From contig CALZBJ010000016.1 in assembly GCA_945619025.1 (NCBI GenBank), positions 1 through 40,731 on the forward strand: 40,731 nucleotides of DNA, in the 5' to 3' direction. Position 1 is the first letter of the stretch. The number at the start of each line of letters is the position of its first letter. A program made the position numbers and the translations under genes. This document shows, one piece after another, positions 22,388-30,907 of the stretch. The notes beneath the pieces were generated by a model, which saw only the letters and a list, made by a program, of their open reading frames with translations, made no database searches and was not told the origin of the DNA. This stretch comes from CALZBJ01 sp945619025 (GTDB lineage: Bacteria; Pseudomonadota; Gammaproteobacteria; Cardiobacteriales; Wohlfahrtiimonadaceae).

Positions 22388-23511
22388 TTAATCCGCGTTA
22401 CCATCGGCTCGCCCGATTTCATCAGCTTGGCGAGAAGGGTGTGTTGGCACTTCGCAGGGCGCATGTGGTGATTATTGGAACGGGCGCGCTCGGTGCGCAA
22501 CACGCGGAAACCTTGACGCGCTCCGGGATTGGCACGCTCACCTTGATCGATCGTGATATCGTTGAGCTCACCAATCTCAGCCGTCAAACCCTTTTTACCG
22601 AAGCCGATGCGAAGGCGTCGCTTCCGAAAGTGATCGCCCTTGAAACCCATCTTAAGGCGATCAATCATGAGGTGACGATTCGGCCAATTTTCACCGAAGT
22701 TTCGCCGCATAATATTGAATATCTGCTTGAAGGCGCCGATCTTATCTTAGATGGCACCGATAATCTCAATATTCGCATGCTGATTAATGATGCCGCTTAT
22801 AAACTCAAGATTCCGTGGATTTTTGGCTCCGCGCTTGAGAGTTACGGCATGACCTATAATTTTTTAGATACGCCTTTAGACGCAACTGATAAAAAAGGGC
22901 CGTGCCTGCGTTGTCTGCTCGGGGCGATTCCGCTTGAGAGTGAGGATACTTGTTCCTCTGTCGGTGTTGTCCAGCCGATTTTACAACTGATTTCAAGCCT
23001 GCAAACGGCGGAAGCGATCAAGTTTTTAACCGGTTTTCCGGCGCGTGATACTCTCTTTACCGCAGAGCTTTGGGAGTTTCATACCCAATCAATCAATTTA
23101 GATAAACTTAAAAATCCTGACTGCCCAACTTGCGGACGTGAGCCGACGTTTCCAGCACTCTTTCAAACAGATCAGAGCGATAATCAAGAAGGAGATCGAG
23201 AAGGAAATCGAAAAGGAAGCCCTAACGGGCTTAAAATCCGCACACTCTGCGGGGGTGAGTTTATGATCTATGCACCAAATCCCCATGATTTTAATCGCAT
23301 TAAACCGTATCTTGAACAGCGCAATCTTGCCTACAAAGAGACCGATTATTTCCTCAATATTATGCTCGATGATATCGCTGACAAGGAAGATTTAAATTCT
23401 GAATCAGCGGTGCAAAAACGCATTATGCTCTTTAATGATGGGCGCGCGATTATTTATGGTGAAAAAGACGAAACGGCTGCCTTAACGCGGTATACTCAGG
23501 TTCTTTCTTAA
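22384..23511 (+). CDS. thiF: ThiS adenylyltransferase ThiF (ThiF/MoeB family)
   Basis: ThiF adenylates the ThiS C-terminus with ATP. The nucleotide fold is in VVIIGTGALGAQHAETLTRSGIGTLTLIDRD near residues 28-58, followed by VELTNLSRQTLF and DGTDNLNIRMLIND. Zinc-binding CLRC (about 178-181) and CPTCG (about 242-246) and the EDTCSSVGVV cysteine segment (about 191) are present. At 375 aa it is longer than E. coli ThiF (about 250). The extra C-terminal domain (KIRTLCGGEFMIYAP onward) resembles that of Firmicute MoeB/ThiF proteins and is joined by a linker of repeated 4-residue units (QEGD REGN RKGS) encoded by a 12-base tandem repeat. It starts on the last bases of thiG. A molybdopterin role (MoeB) is possible, but the context favours ThiF. 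Confidence 0.92.
   Translation: MINPRYHRLARFHQLGEKGVLALRRAHVVIIGTGALGAQHAETLTRSGIGTLTLIDRDIVELTNLSRQTLFTEADAKASLPKVIALETHLKAINHEVTIRPIFTEVSPHNIEYLLEGADLILDGTDNLNIRMLINDAAYKLKIPWIFGSALESYGMTYNFLDTPLDATDKKGPCLRCLLGAIPLESEDTCSSVGVVQPILQLISSLQTAEAIKFLTGFPARDTLFTAELWEFHTQSINLDKLKNPDCPTCGREPTFPALFQTDQSDNQEGDREGNRKGSPNGLKIRTLCGGEFMIYAPNPHDFNRIKPYLEQRNLAYKETDYFLNIMLDDIADKEDLNSESAVQKRIMLFNDGRAIIYGEKDETAALTRYTQVLS
23187..23222. repeat. 12-base tandem repeat inside thiF
   Basis: Three successive units, AGAAGGAGATCG, AGAAGGAAATCG and AAAAGGAAGCCC, encode the linker QEGD-REGN-RKGS. The unit is a multiple of three, so copy-number change would alter linker length without breaking the frame. Confidence 0.75.
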
Positions 23512-23543
23512 TCCATAATGATTGGCACCTTGCGGGGGATTTT

Positions 23544-24005
23544 ATGACGCTTTTTTCGATTAAACGACCGTTAACCCGTCCGCTTGGCGGTTGGTCAATT
23601 CTGTGGCGCTTCATGCTTTACGGGCCTTTTTATGGAATTATCCTGGCGTGTGCGTCCATTGCGCTGATCGATCCGCATTTAGGGAGCATGATGCTCGCGT
23701 TTCCGTTTGGCTATCTGCTCGGGATTATACCGGCGATGATTGCAGGAATCACGCTGATCTTAATGCGCCGCTATAAAAAGTCGGTGGATGCTCAATATCT
23801 GGTGACTTCGCTCGTTGGATTTATCGTCAGTGGCAATCTTTTTCTGATTCACATCGGCCTTGTCGGTTGGCTAAGCGCGCTCTGGTGCACCTACGGCATT
23901 TTTGAGACGGAAAAACATCAGGCAGAACGATTCCGCCCGCATCTTTATCTTTTGGTGATCCTGATTTGCTGGGGCATTGGCGCACTCGTTAAGACAGTTT
24001 TTTAA
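23544..24005 (+). CDS. Small multi-pass membrane protein of unknown function (153 aa)
   Basis: I do not recognise this protein. It has four or five hydrophobic segments, at about residues 24-45, 47-75, 85-108 and 134-152. Between them are short basic loops such as MRRYKKSVDAQ near 74-84 and a FETEKHQAERFRPH segment near 119-132. A G-rich GGGGGA site precedes the ATG. It starts 32 bases after the thiF stop with no terminator between, so it may be the last gene of the thi operon. A thiamine-precursor transport role would be pure guesswork. Confidence 0.6.
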   Translation: MTLFSIKRPLTRPLGGWSILWRFMLYGPFYGIILACASIALIDPHLGSMMLAFPFGYLLGIIPAMIAGITLILMRRYKKSVDAQYLVTSLVGFIVSGNLFLIHIGLVGWLSALWCTYGIFETEKHQAERFRPHLYLLVILICWGIGALVKTVF

Positions 24006-24026
24006 TGGTGGCATTAAACGAGATCA

Positions 24027-24518
24027 TTAACGATAATCATTAAACGTATCGACGTTAAAATCGTAATATTTCTCGAAGAGTTGTAGATAGATTACTTCCC
24101 CGTTAATCTCGAGAGTAAACGCCTTTAAAGCTGCACCATGATCTTCTAACGCATCCAAACAATGGGCGAGTTTTTCGGTATTCTCTGTATTTTTTCGAGT
24201 AAATAGCAGAATTAATTCATCGCCGGTTGAGATCGCGGTTTCAAGCGCCGATTGATCTTCAGGATATTGAATCACGCTGACTGAGTAGGGCGGATTTTCA
24301 CTATTGTTATCCTCGTTACCCGCTTCCTGAAGGAATAATTGATGATTTTTTTGCGTGATGGTGTGAGCTAAATTAAGGGTGCAGAACTCCGTTTCGAGCG
24401 CTTTTTTAAGGATTTCGGCAAGGGATATCGCGGAGAGATCGGCGGTTTTGAGCGTCGTTTTAAGGGACTCGCTATAAAAGAGATTGGAGATCATCGGCTG
24501 GAATGAGGTGTTGTGCAT
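24027..24518 (-). CDS. Protein of unknown function (163 aa)
   Basis: I do not recognise this protein. The ATG at 24518 follows AGGAAG at a spacing of about 9 bases; an in-frame ATG at 24560 has no better site. It is soluble, acidic and without a signal peptide or membrane segment. The middle (AHTITQKNHQLFLQEAGNEDNNSENPPYSVSVIQYPED) alternates strands with an acidic loop, and the end reads LEINGEVIYLQLFEKYYDFNVDTFNDYR. It converges on the small membrane protein gene with about 20 bases between stop codons and is divergent from the hydrolase gene. Confidence 0.6.
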   Translation of the reverse strand: MHNTSFQPMISNLFYSESLKTTLKTADLSAISLAEILKKALETEFCTLNLAHTITQKNHQLFLQEAGNEDNNSENPPYSVSVIQYPEDQSALETAISTGDELILLFTRKNTENTEKLAHCLDALEDHGAALKAFTLEINGEVIYLQLFEKYYDFNVDTFNDYR

Positions 24519-24598
24519 GGGACTCTGCTTCCTGTGGCAAATAACGGGTTTAATAAGCATAGCAGACGCACGATCAATGCGGGTAAAAAGGCGAGAAG

Positions 24599-24607
24599 TG
24601 GTACACT
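24599..24607 (+). promoter_or_regulatory. Extended -10 promoter for the YheT-like gene
   Basis: TGGTACACT fits TGnTATAAT with two mismatches in the -10 hexamer and lies about 39 bases before the ATG at 24646. No clear -35 box. Confidence 0.45.
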
Positions 24608-24645
24608 AGAGGCTCGCGTATTGTTGCAAAATTAGAGTATTGATC

Positions 24646-25617
24646 ATGCCATTAATTACCGACTCGGCCTATCGAGCGCCCTCCATTTTTCATAAAAGTG
24701 CCCACTATTCTACGATTGTTCCCGGATTATTTCGCGACTATCAGCCGCCCTATTTTCAGCGGGAGCGTTTAGAACTGGACGATGGCGATTTTCTCGATCT
24801 TGATTGGCTTAAACAAAAAGAGCGCAATAAACTGCTTATTTTAAGTCATGGACTCGAAGGAAATTCACGCAGACCCTACATCACCGCAACGGCAGACTAT
24901 TTCTATCGGCGCGGATTTTCGAGTCTTGCGTGGAATCAGCGCGGGTGCAGTGGTGAGATGAATCGGACGCTCCGTTTTTATCATCACGGCGTTTATGACG
25001 ATCTTGCTCGGGTTGTGCGTTATGCGCTGCAATCGGGATTTGAGGAGATCTATCTCATCGGATTTTCCATGGGCGCGGCAGTGAGTTTTAATTATTTAGG
25101 CCATACAAAAATGCTCGATCCACGGGTAAAAGGGGCGGTAGGCGTCTCAACGCCGCTCGATATTGTCGCAAGTGCGGAGTTTATTAATCAGGGCTTTAAT
25201 AAGGTCTATGTGCAAAATTTTCTCGGGACACTTAAAGAGAAGGTAAAGGCGAAAGCGGTGCAATTTCCAGAGCTTCCAAATTTAGATAAGCTCGATGAGG
25301 TCAATGATTTTACCTCTTTTGATAACTATTTTACCGCGCCGATTCACGGCTTTAAAAATGGTGAGGATTATTATTACCAAACCTCGCCGCTGCGGGTGAT
25401 CGAGCAGATCGATCGACCCATTTTAGCGATCAATGCGCTCAATGATCCGATGCTTGGCGAGAGCTGTTACCCTTATCATGTGGCAGAAAAACACCGCTAT
25501 TTTTATCTAGAAACGCCGAAATATGGCGGCCATTGCGGATTTCCACTTAAAGATTCTCCCTATTCGTGGGCGGAAAAACGGGCGTACCAATTTTTTAGCG
25601 AGCATTGTATGGCTTAG
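24646..25617 (+). CDS. yheT: Alpha/beta hydrolase, YheT family
   Basis: A 323-residue alpha/beta hydrolase of the YheT/ABHD group (E. coli YheT is 340 aa). Motifs: LILSHGLEGNSRRPYITATADYF near residues 65-87 (oxyanion strand), SLAWNQRGCSGEMNRTLRFYHHG near 92-114, LIGFSMGAAVSFNYLG near 143-158 (nucleophile elbow GFSMG), LAINALNDPML (acid region) and YGGHCGF near 294-300 (catalytic His). The family are probable carboxylesterases with unknown natural substrates. The ATG at 24646 is chosen over a TTG two codons upstream. The ribosome-binding site is weak (TTAGAG). The PD-(D/E)XK-like gene follows 65 bases later on the same strand. Confidence 0.88.
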   Translation: MPLITDSAYRAPSIFHKSAHYSTIVPGLFRDYQPPYFQRERLELDDGDFLDLDWLKQKERNKLLILSHGLEGNSRRPYITATADYFYRRGFSSLAWNQRGCSGEMNRTLRFYHHGVYDDLARVVRYALQSGFEEIYLIGFSMGAAVSFNYLGHTKMLDPRVKGAVGVSTPLDIVASAEFINQGFNKVYVQNFLGTLKEKVKAKAVQFPELPNLDKLDEVNDFTSFDNYFTAPIHGFKNGEDYYYQTSPLRVIEQIDRPILAINALNDPMLGESCYPYHVAEKHRYFYLETPKYGGHCGFPLKDSPYSWAEKRAYQFFSEHCMA

Positions 25618-25682
25618 GGTTCAAACGGGGCGGGAGGTGCGCTACTATAAATGGGCACAAAATAAGGAAAAAAGGAGAAACC

Positions 25683-27272
25683 ATGAGTTTTGCGGCGGAT
25701 GAAAAAGAGATTATGACGGCGCTTGAAGCGCTCACAGCACGCAAGGGATTTATCCATGTGGTGGCCTATTTTGCCTTTTTTTACGAATTTATGGGAAACG
25801 ATGCAGAACACTTGCCGACCCGTAACGGAATTATGCTCTTGCTCGGATTGATGGCGAAACACCCGATCGATACGACGCTTCCGTCGGTGTTTGAAAGTGA
25901 AGAGATGAAGGAAGAGGCACTTGAGCTTTTGCACCGCTTGACGCATATTCACGGGCTGATGATGAATGAGCTGCGGGTGAATTATCCTGAAGATTATATG
26001 ATGCGCGCCGAATATTATGTGGTGCCGATTTTTTATAATCCGCCGGGGGTGTTTGATCTGCAATATATCGATTTTGCGCCGAAACGCTATCAAAAAGATG
26101 ATGCATGGCTTCTTAAGCATAAGGGCTTTGAGAGCGCGGATATGGCAGAGCTTGAGAAGTTTTTCACCTTTTTCCTATCGCCGAGTCGTAAGCGCTTTTT
26201 AAAACGCCTTGAACGGCTCAACGCACAAAATATCCAGACGCTGACTTTTTTACCCGCTTTCACCTTTAATAAAAAAGAGCTCGGGAAACGTTTTTCCAAA
26301 GCGCAGGTGGAGCGAATTTTAAACCTGTTTGATGCCTTTACCCTTGATATGAATTGCGGAACGTATAACGGCGAATTTGATTCGATCAATGCGAAAAATG
26401 CGGTGCTAGAAACACCGATTTTAAAGGTGGGGCAGGATTATTTTATCTTCGATTTCTTCACGCTCTTTGAGGCGCTCTATACGCGTCCCTTTGATTGGAT
26501 GATTGCCGATAATGCCTATCGTAATGAGGCAGCATTGCATCGGGGCGGATTTACCGAATCGATGTTAAATCGCGCGCTCTCGAAGGTTTTTGGTAGCGAA
26601 AATGTGTATCAAAATGTTGAGATAATTGGGCGCGATGATGCCGGCAATGATCTAGATCTTGGCGAGATCGATCTTTTAGTGCTGTGGGAGGGGCGTGCGA
26701 TTGTGGTGCAAGCGAAATCTCAGCGGCTTACCGATAAAGCGCGCATTGGCGATGAGAAGAGTTTTAAACGGGACTTTTTCCGCGCGGTACAGAAATCTTA
26801 TCAGCAGGGCATTCGTTGTTATCAGCATCTAAAATCTGGTGAAAATCGATTACAGATTGCCGGTGAATTCCTTGAAATTCCGGCCATTAATGAGGTCTAT
26901 CTGGTTTGCGCGGTGTCCGATTATTTCCCGACGCTTTCAAGTCTTGCGGAGGGCTTTTTGCGCGTTGAAGAGGGGGATCTCTATCCTTCCTTGGTATCGG
27001 ATCTCTTTTTTGTCGATTTTCTCTGTGAAGTGATCGAGTCGCCGGAGCAGTTTTTTGCCTATATGGATCAGCGCGCAAGTTTTGAAGGGAAGCTCTATCA
27101 GCCCCACGAACTCTACTTTTTAGCTGCATTTATGGCGGGCGTTACCGAGGCGCTCTTAGGAACGCCCACCGATTCACCACTTCTGTTTGAGACCAGCGGC
27201 ATCGAGCTTACCCAGCGATTTTATCAGCGTTACGCGAAAGCGGGGCGGATTCCTGATTACTTTTTAGAATAA
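25683..27272 (+). CDS. Stand-alone protein with a PD-(D/E)XK nuclease-like domain (529 aa)
   Basis: I cannot name a family. The ATG at 25683 has AAAGGAG upstream; the frame continues upstream to 25605 without such a site. The first 280 residues look mainly helical, with aromatic stretches such as VVAYFAFFYEF and FFTFFLSPSRKRFLKRLERL. A nuclease-like core follows: Glu near 300 (FTESMLNRALSKVFGSENVYQNVEI), Asp 330 in LGEIDLLVLWEGRAIVVQAKSQRL, and Gln 343-Ala-Lys 345, matching the D...(E/Q)xK signature of NERD/Mrr-like enzymes. The C-terminal 150 residues (ending YAKAGRIPDYFLE) are unknown. It has no membrane segment. It may be a DNA- or RNA-acting enzyme, possibly defensive, but no partner gene is adjacent; the next gene is pilY1. 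Confidence 0.65.
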   Translation: MSFAADEKEIMTALEALTARKGFIHVVAYFAFFYEFMGNDAEHLPTRNGIMLLLGLMAKHPIDTTLPSVFESEEMKEEALELLHRLTHIHGLMMNELRVNYPEDYMMRAEYYVVPIFYNPPGVFDLQYIDFAPKRYQKDDAWLLKHKGFESADMAELEKFFTFFLSPSRKRFLKRLERLNAQNIQTLTFLPAFTFNKKELGKRFSKAQVERILNLFDAFTLDMNCGTYNGEFDSINAKNAVLETPILKVGQDYFIFDFFTLFEALYTRPFDWMIADNAYRNEAALHRGGFTESMLNRALSKVFGSENVYQNVEIIGRDDAGNDLDLGEIDLLVLWEGRAIVVQAKSQRLTDKARIGDEKSFKRDFFRAVQKSYQQGIRCYQHLKSGENRLQIAGEFLEIPAINEVYLVCAVSDYFPTLSSLAEGFLRVEEGDLYPSLVSDLFFVDFLCEVIESPEQFFAYMDQRASFEGKLYQPHELYFLAAFMAGVTEALLGTPTDSPLLFETSGIELTQRFYQRYAKAGRIPDYFLE

Positions 27273-27358
27273 GGAATATAATCAAATTTCGATCGACAAA
27301 CATTATGTAAGGTTATATCAATAATTATTTTATAGGTAAGCGAAAATAAAAAAGATCG

Positions 27359-27390
27359 ACATTAATGTTATTTAACGATTTGTATACAAA
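27359..27390. promoter_or_regulatory. Two palindromes upstream of the first pilY1 gene
   Basis: ACATTAATGT (27359-27368) and TTTGTATACAAA (27379-27390) are both perfect palindromes, 20-22 bases apart centre to centre. They lie in the 188-base A/T-rich gap before the first pilY1 gene, upstream of TATATT at 27432-27437. The second resembles operators of GntR-family repressors. They probably bind one or two regulators of the adhesin genes. Confidence 0.45.
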
Positions 27391-27460
27391 GATCAACACT
27401 TCTTTCCTTAAACTGTGCTATTTTTAGGGTATATTTATCTGATTTTTCCGGGGGATTTCT

Positions 27461-30400
27461 ATGAAGCGTCTTCTATTTTTATGCCTAGGTTTGATGGGGG
27501 TTGCGTTTGCGAACGATTTAATGCCCCATAATGAGCCCATTGTTTTTACCGATCCGCCGCAGCCAAACGTTATGATGGTGTTTGATAGCTCGGGAAGTAT
27601 GCTATTTTTCGATATGGAGAAGCCGGAAGATTATACCGTTGAATATGGTCTTAAAAACTTCACTAAAAGTACGGAAGAGCTCGTGTGGAATAATCAGATC
27701 ACCAACCCTAAAGGGATATCTGATTATAATGCGAAATGTGTCTATCGCCCCTCACAAGGGAATAATAATGATAAATATGCAAGTGCGAATGATAAGAAAA
27801 TGCGCCATTGCAACCCAAAAACCTCATTTGGCAGTGCAAAATATCCTTATGTGAATCAAGCGGGGAAATATAGCCGTGTGGCGGTATTAAAATGGACGCT
27901 TAAAAATATGTTGGAGCGTTATGGGGCGCAAGCACAGATTGGTCTAGCTCCTCTTGCCAACCCTACGGATGCGCATCCGATGCAGAGCGTATTTGATAAA
28001 AGTTATGTGATACCAACGCGTTTGGTTGATGAAGTGGGAACGCTTACCGGTCAAGCAACGGGTTTTATCACTAATTTTACGGCCAGAGGCGGAACGCCAC
28101 TTAATAACTCAATCTATCGGGCAACTGCTTATCTGCGTGGCGTGACGATTGGCTCGAAAGAGAATAATAAGCCGACGTTCTATAAGCCTTCTCCGATTAC
28201 CTATCGCTGTCAAGAGCAGCACCTTATCTTATTAACCGATGGGGCGCAAAATGTGTTTGAGATCCCCAATAGTTCACATCGGGCATTTCTCTATGCGGAT
28301 TGGTATCAGATGGACGGTGTTCCGGCGACGGCTTCAGACACAAATGAGACAAGCTTACGCTCGATTGAGCATCTGGGCGCATTCCTACGCAAGATCGATA
28401 TCCGTGATGACTTAATGAAGAATAGTCCAAATCCGCGTCCGGTGGATCTTGCCGGTAAAGATTGGATGGATGAATCGAAGAAAATGAACTTTACCACGCA
28501 TGCGATTACGTTTGGAACGGATGCCGATGCGGTGGAGTCAGAGCAGTATCTGCGCCGGTTTGTGGGGCAGACATTTACCGGAAGAGAATCAGGCGGTAAA
28601 CGCGTCGATCCCAATAATGAGGCGAACTGGGACGATAGTACCGCATGGGGCGTTTATGCCTCCGCCGCGGATACCAGCGCACTCGATGAAGCATTCCATA
28701 AAATTTTCCAAGCCATTATTAAATCACGAAGCGGTACCGGCCGGGTGAAAGATCAGAGCAGTACGATCACTACCGAAGGGGTGGAATATTCCACTAAATA
28801 TTCGCCGAATGGTTGGGCAGGGGAGATTATCGCCTATGAATATGATCCGGAAACCGAGCATTTTACCGATCAAGCGTGGAGTACCAACGACGCGCATAAA
28901 ATTGAAGCCAATCAAGGCGCATTTTATAGTGCCGCGGGCGGAAAACGCATTTTGTTGAAAGATTTGGGCGTTGATAGTCGTTATATTAATTGGTTGATGG
29001 GTAATCAAGAGCGTACGCTCAGGTATCGCCCGACGCTTGGGGATGTTATTGATTCGCACATCACCTACGCCAATAAAGATCATCTCAACATCAACTTACA
29101 GCGCATTGCTGAGTATCGTATTCCGGAATATTTAGATTATCTGTATCAGAAAAATCGCGATCAGAATCTCTATAATCTCTTAATCGCGGGCTCAAATGAT
29201 GGATTGCTCAATATTCTCTATGCCGATCGGAATCCTAAGATTTCGGTCTTAGATAGTAACGGAAAAGCGCAAGTGATCTCCCAAGGCGGGCGCCGCTATG
29301 TGAGCTATTTCCCAAGCTTCTTCAAAGATGATTTGGAAACCATTACCGCTAAAATGTATACCCACAGTTACGCCGTTAACGGCAGTACGCATCTCTTTGA
29401 TGCAGCCGTCGGTCAGCGCTTTTATAGCTTTGGGGTGACCAGCATGGGCGCCGGAAAAGAGGGGCTTGTGGGCTATTCCACCTACAATAGCGAAACCGGC
29501 CCTGAATTTAAGGTGCATTTTGAGCTAACCCGGGATAATTATCCAGATCTTGGCTATACCTATTCGGAAGTGGAGTTTTTCAATCAAAGTACAGAGCATG
29601 GTCCACGGGCCGTTGCGGTATTTGGGAATGGTTATCGCCCAAATGGTGGGTCAGTGGTGTATCTGATCAATGCTTATAATGGCGATCTGTTAAGTAAAGT
29701 TATACTGCCAGGGGGCAGTGGCGGCGCGTCAAGCCCTGCGCTTGAGGTGAGTATCTCTGGCGATGGATATCAACAGCTTGATCGAATCTATGTGGGTGAT
29801 CAGAGCGGGAAACTCTATCGCGTCACCTTCGATGATAACGATTTAACGAAGTATGATACTCAGCTATTGATCGATCTTGGTCAGCCGATTACGGTGCGCC
29901 CAACGATTGCCTATCCTTCTGGATCACAGACCCCGTGGGTGCTTGTTGGTACAGGGCGTGCAATCTTATTAAGCGATGCAAAATCCACCGCAACCAATGG
30001 GTTTTACGCCATTAAAGATACCGAGGTGCAACTCGATACGGGCAAAGCGCTCCTCACGGTTGATGATCTTCATCGTCACAGCGTGATTGCGCATAATGTG
30101 CCGGAATCCGATGAGCGTGATGATAAATTCATGGTCGAAACCACCCAAGACAAGAGTGAAAAAAGCGTCAACGGTTGGTATTTAGCGCTTGATGGCATTG
30201 GCGAGCGGGTAATCTATCCGGCGCGCATTCAAAAAGGCGATTATGTACTCTTTTCAACCTATGGCGTCACCCTTGATGAAGATGTGTTAAATGACCCTTG
30301 CGGTGGCGGTGAGTTCTACGGGAAATTTATGGCGTTGCAGATCTTTACCGGCCTTAATTCTGGGCTCTATACCAAAGATGGCAAGCAGTTCGGTGGATTC

Positions 30401-30670
30401 CAATTAGAGGGCGATGCGCCGGGGATTCCTGTGGGAACGGACATGAGTCGTGGAGATGAGGGCAGCGGGGCGTATTCAACGGACAATCATCTCTATTATG
30501 ATATGGAGAAATTGAAATCCGAAAACCCTGAATCACAGTACCTATTAGAGGGTGATCCTGTCGATGAGGATGCAGGTTTTTCAACGTTGAAAGATAAGCA
30601 TGAGATCATTCCTGATCCAGTGAAAAAACGCTCCATTCCTGAAGGACGCCTCTATTTAAGAAATGTTTAA
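27461..30670 (+). CDS. pilY1: PilY1/PilC-like type IV pilus tip adhesin, copy 1
   Basis: A large exported protein (1069 aa) with a signal peptide (MKRLLFLCLGLMGVAFA). It has an N-terminal von Willebrand A-like domain and a C-terminal beta-propeller of the PilY1/Neisseria PilC family (PF05567). The metal site is complete: DSSGS (Asp 42, Ser 44, Ser 46), Thr 212 in GGTPLN and Asp 260 in LLTDG. The propeller starts near LIAGSNDGLLNILYADRN (about 570) and includes RAVAVFGNGYRPNGG, VVYLINAYNGDLLSKV and IYVGDQSGKLYRV. Such proteins sit at the pilus tip, promote assembly and bind surfaces. The usual calcium-binding loop before IYVGD is altered (SISGDGYQQLD). GGGGGA precedes the ATG. No minor pilin genes (fimT, pilV, pilW, pilX) surround it. 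Confidence 0.9.
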   Translation: MKRLLFLCLGLMGVAFANDLMPHNEPIVFTDPPQPNVMMVFDSSGSMLFFDMEKPEDYTVEYGLKNFTKSTEELVWNNQITNPKGISDYNAKCVYRPSQGNNNDKYASANDKKMRHCNPKTSFGSAKYPYVNQAGKYSRVAVLKWTLKNMLERYGAQAQIGLAPLANPTDAHPMQSVFDKSYVIPTRLVDEVGTLTGQATGFITNFTARGGTPLNNSIYRATAYLRGVTIGSKENNKPTFYKPSPITYRCQEQHLILLTDGAQNVFEIPNSSHRAFLYADWYQMDGVPATASDTNETSLRSIEHLGAFLRKIDIRDDLMKNSPNPRPVDLAGKDWMDESKKMNFTTHAITFGTDADAVESEQYLRRFVGQTFTGRESGGKRVDPNNEANWDDSTAWGVYASAADTSALDEAFHKIFQAIIKSRSGTGRVKDQSSTITTEGVEYSTKYSPNGWAGEIIAYEYDPETEHFTDQAWSTNDAHKIEANQGAFYSAAGGKRILLKDLGVDSRYINWLMGNQERTLRYRPTLGDVIDSHITYANKDHLNINLQRIAEYRIPEYLDYLYQKNRDQNLYNLLIAGSNDGLLNILYADRNPKISVLDSNGKAQVISQGGRRYVSYFPSFFKDDLETITAKMYTHSYAVNGSTHLFDAAVGQRFYSFGVTSMGAGKEGLVGYSTYNSETGPEFKVHFELTRDNYPDLGYTYSEVEFFNQSTEHGPRAVAVFGNGYRPNGGSVVYLINAYNGDLLSKVILPGGSGGASSPALEVSISGDGYQQLDRIYVGDQSGKLYRVTFDDNDLTKYDTQLLIDLGQPITVRPTIAYPSGSQTPWVLVGTGRAILLSDAKSTATNGFYAIKDTEVQLDTGKALLTVDDLHRHSVIAHNVPESDERDDKFMVETTQDKSEKSVNGWYLALDGIGERVIYPARIQKGDYVLFSTYGVTLDEDVLNDPCGGGEFYGKFMALQIFTGLNSGLYTKDGKQFGGFQLEGDAPGIPVGTDMSRGDEGSGAYSTDNHLYYDMEKLKSENPESQYLLEGDPVDEDAGFSTLKDKHEIIPDPVKKRSIPEGRLYLRNV

Positions 30671-30706
30671 GCACCCTTAAAGGGCATTAAACGAGATTAA
30701 GCAACA

Positions 30707-30745
30707 GCGCATCGGGGGATATTTGATCCTTCGGTGCGCTTTTTT
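30707..30745 (+). terminator. Rho-independent terminator after pilY1 copy 1
   Basis: GCGCATCGGGGGAT at 30707-30720 pairs with ATCCTTCGGTGCGC at 30726-30739 through Watson-Crick and G-U pairs, followed by T6. The two pilY1 genes are therefore likely to be separate transcription units. Confidence 0.85.
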
Positions 30746-30825
30746 GTGGGATTATTTTTTAATTAATAAATTGGCTTAATTGAGTCAGATAAGTAATTAT
30801 AAAGATAGCGATGGATTTGTAATGT

Positions 30826-30846
30826 CATTAAAGCCCGTCTTTAATG
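30826..30846 (+). promoter_or_regulatory. Hairpin in the 5' region of pilY1 copy 2
   Basis: CATTAAAG-cccgt-CTTTAATG forms a perfect 8-base stem 62 bases before the start codon of the second pilY1 gene. With no T-run it is not a terminator; it could be an operator or an mRNA structure. Confidence 0.45.
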
Positions 30847-30907
30847 AACCGAGAGGCCCGTTGATCCGGCGTGTCTCTTCTATGATGTTGATACGATGGA
30901 GAATGAT

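Noticed and set aside
22249..22710. A 153-codon minus-strand frame across the thiG-thiF junction
   Set aside because: It covers the ends of two clear genes and has shadow-like composition.
25614..26120. A 168-codon minus-strand frame opposite the PD-(D/E)XK-like gene
   Set aside because: It has a His/Lys/Arg-rich composition typical of antisense shadows, no ribosome-binding site, and the plus-strand gene has a good start and sensible protein.
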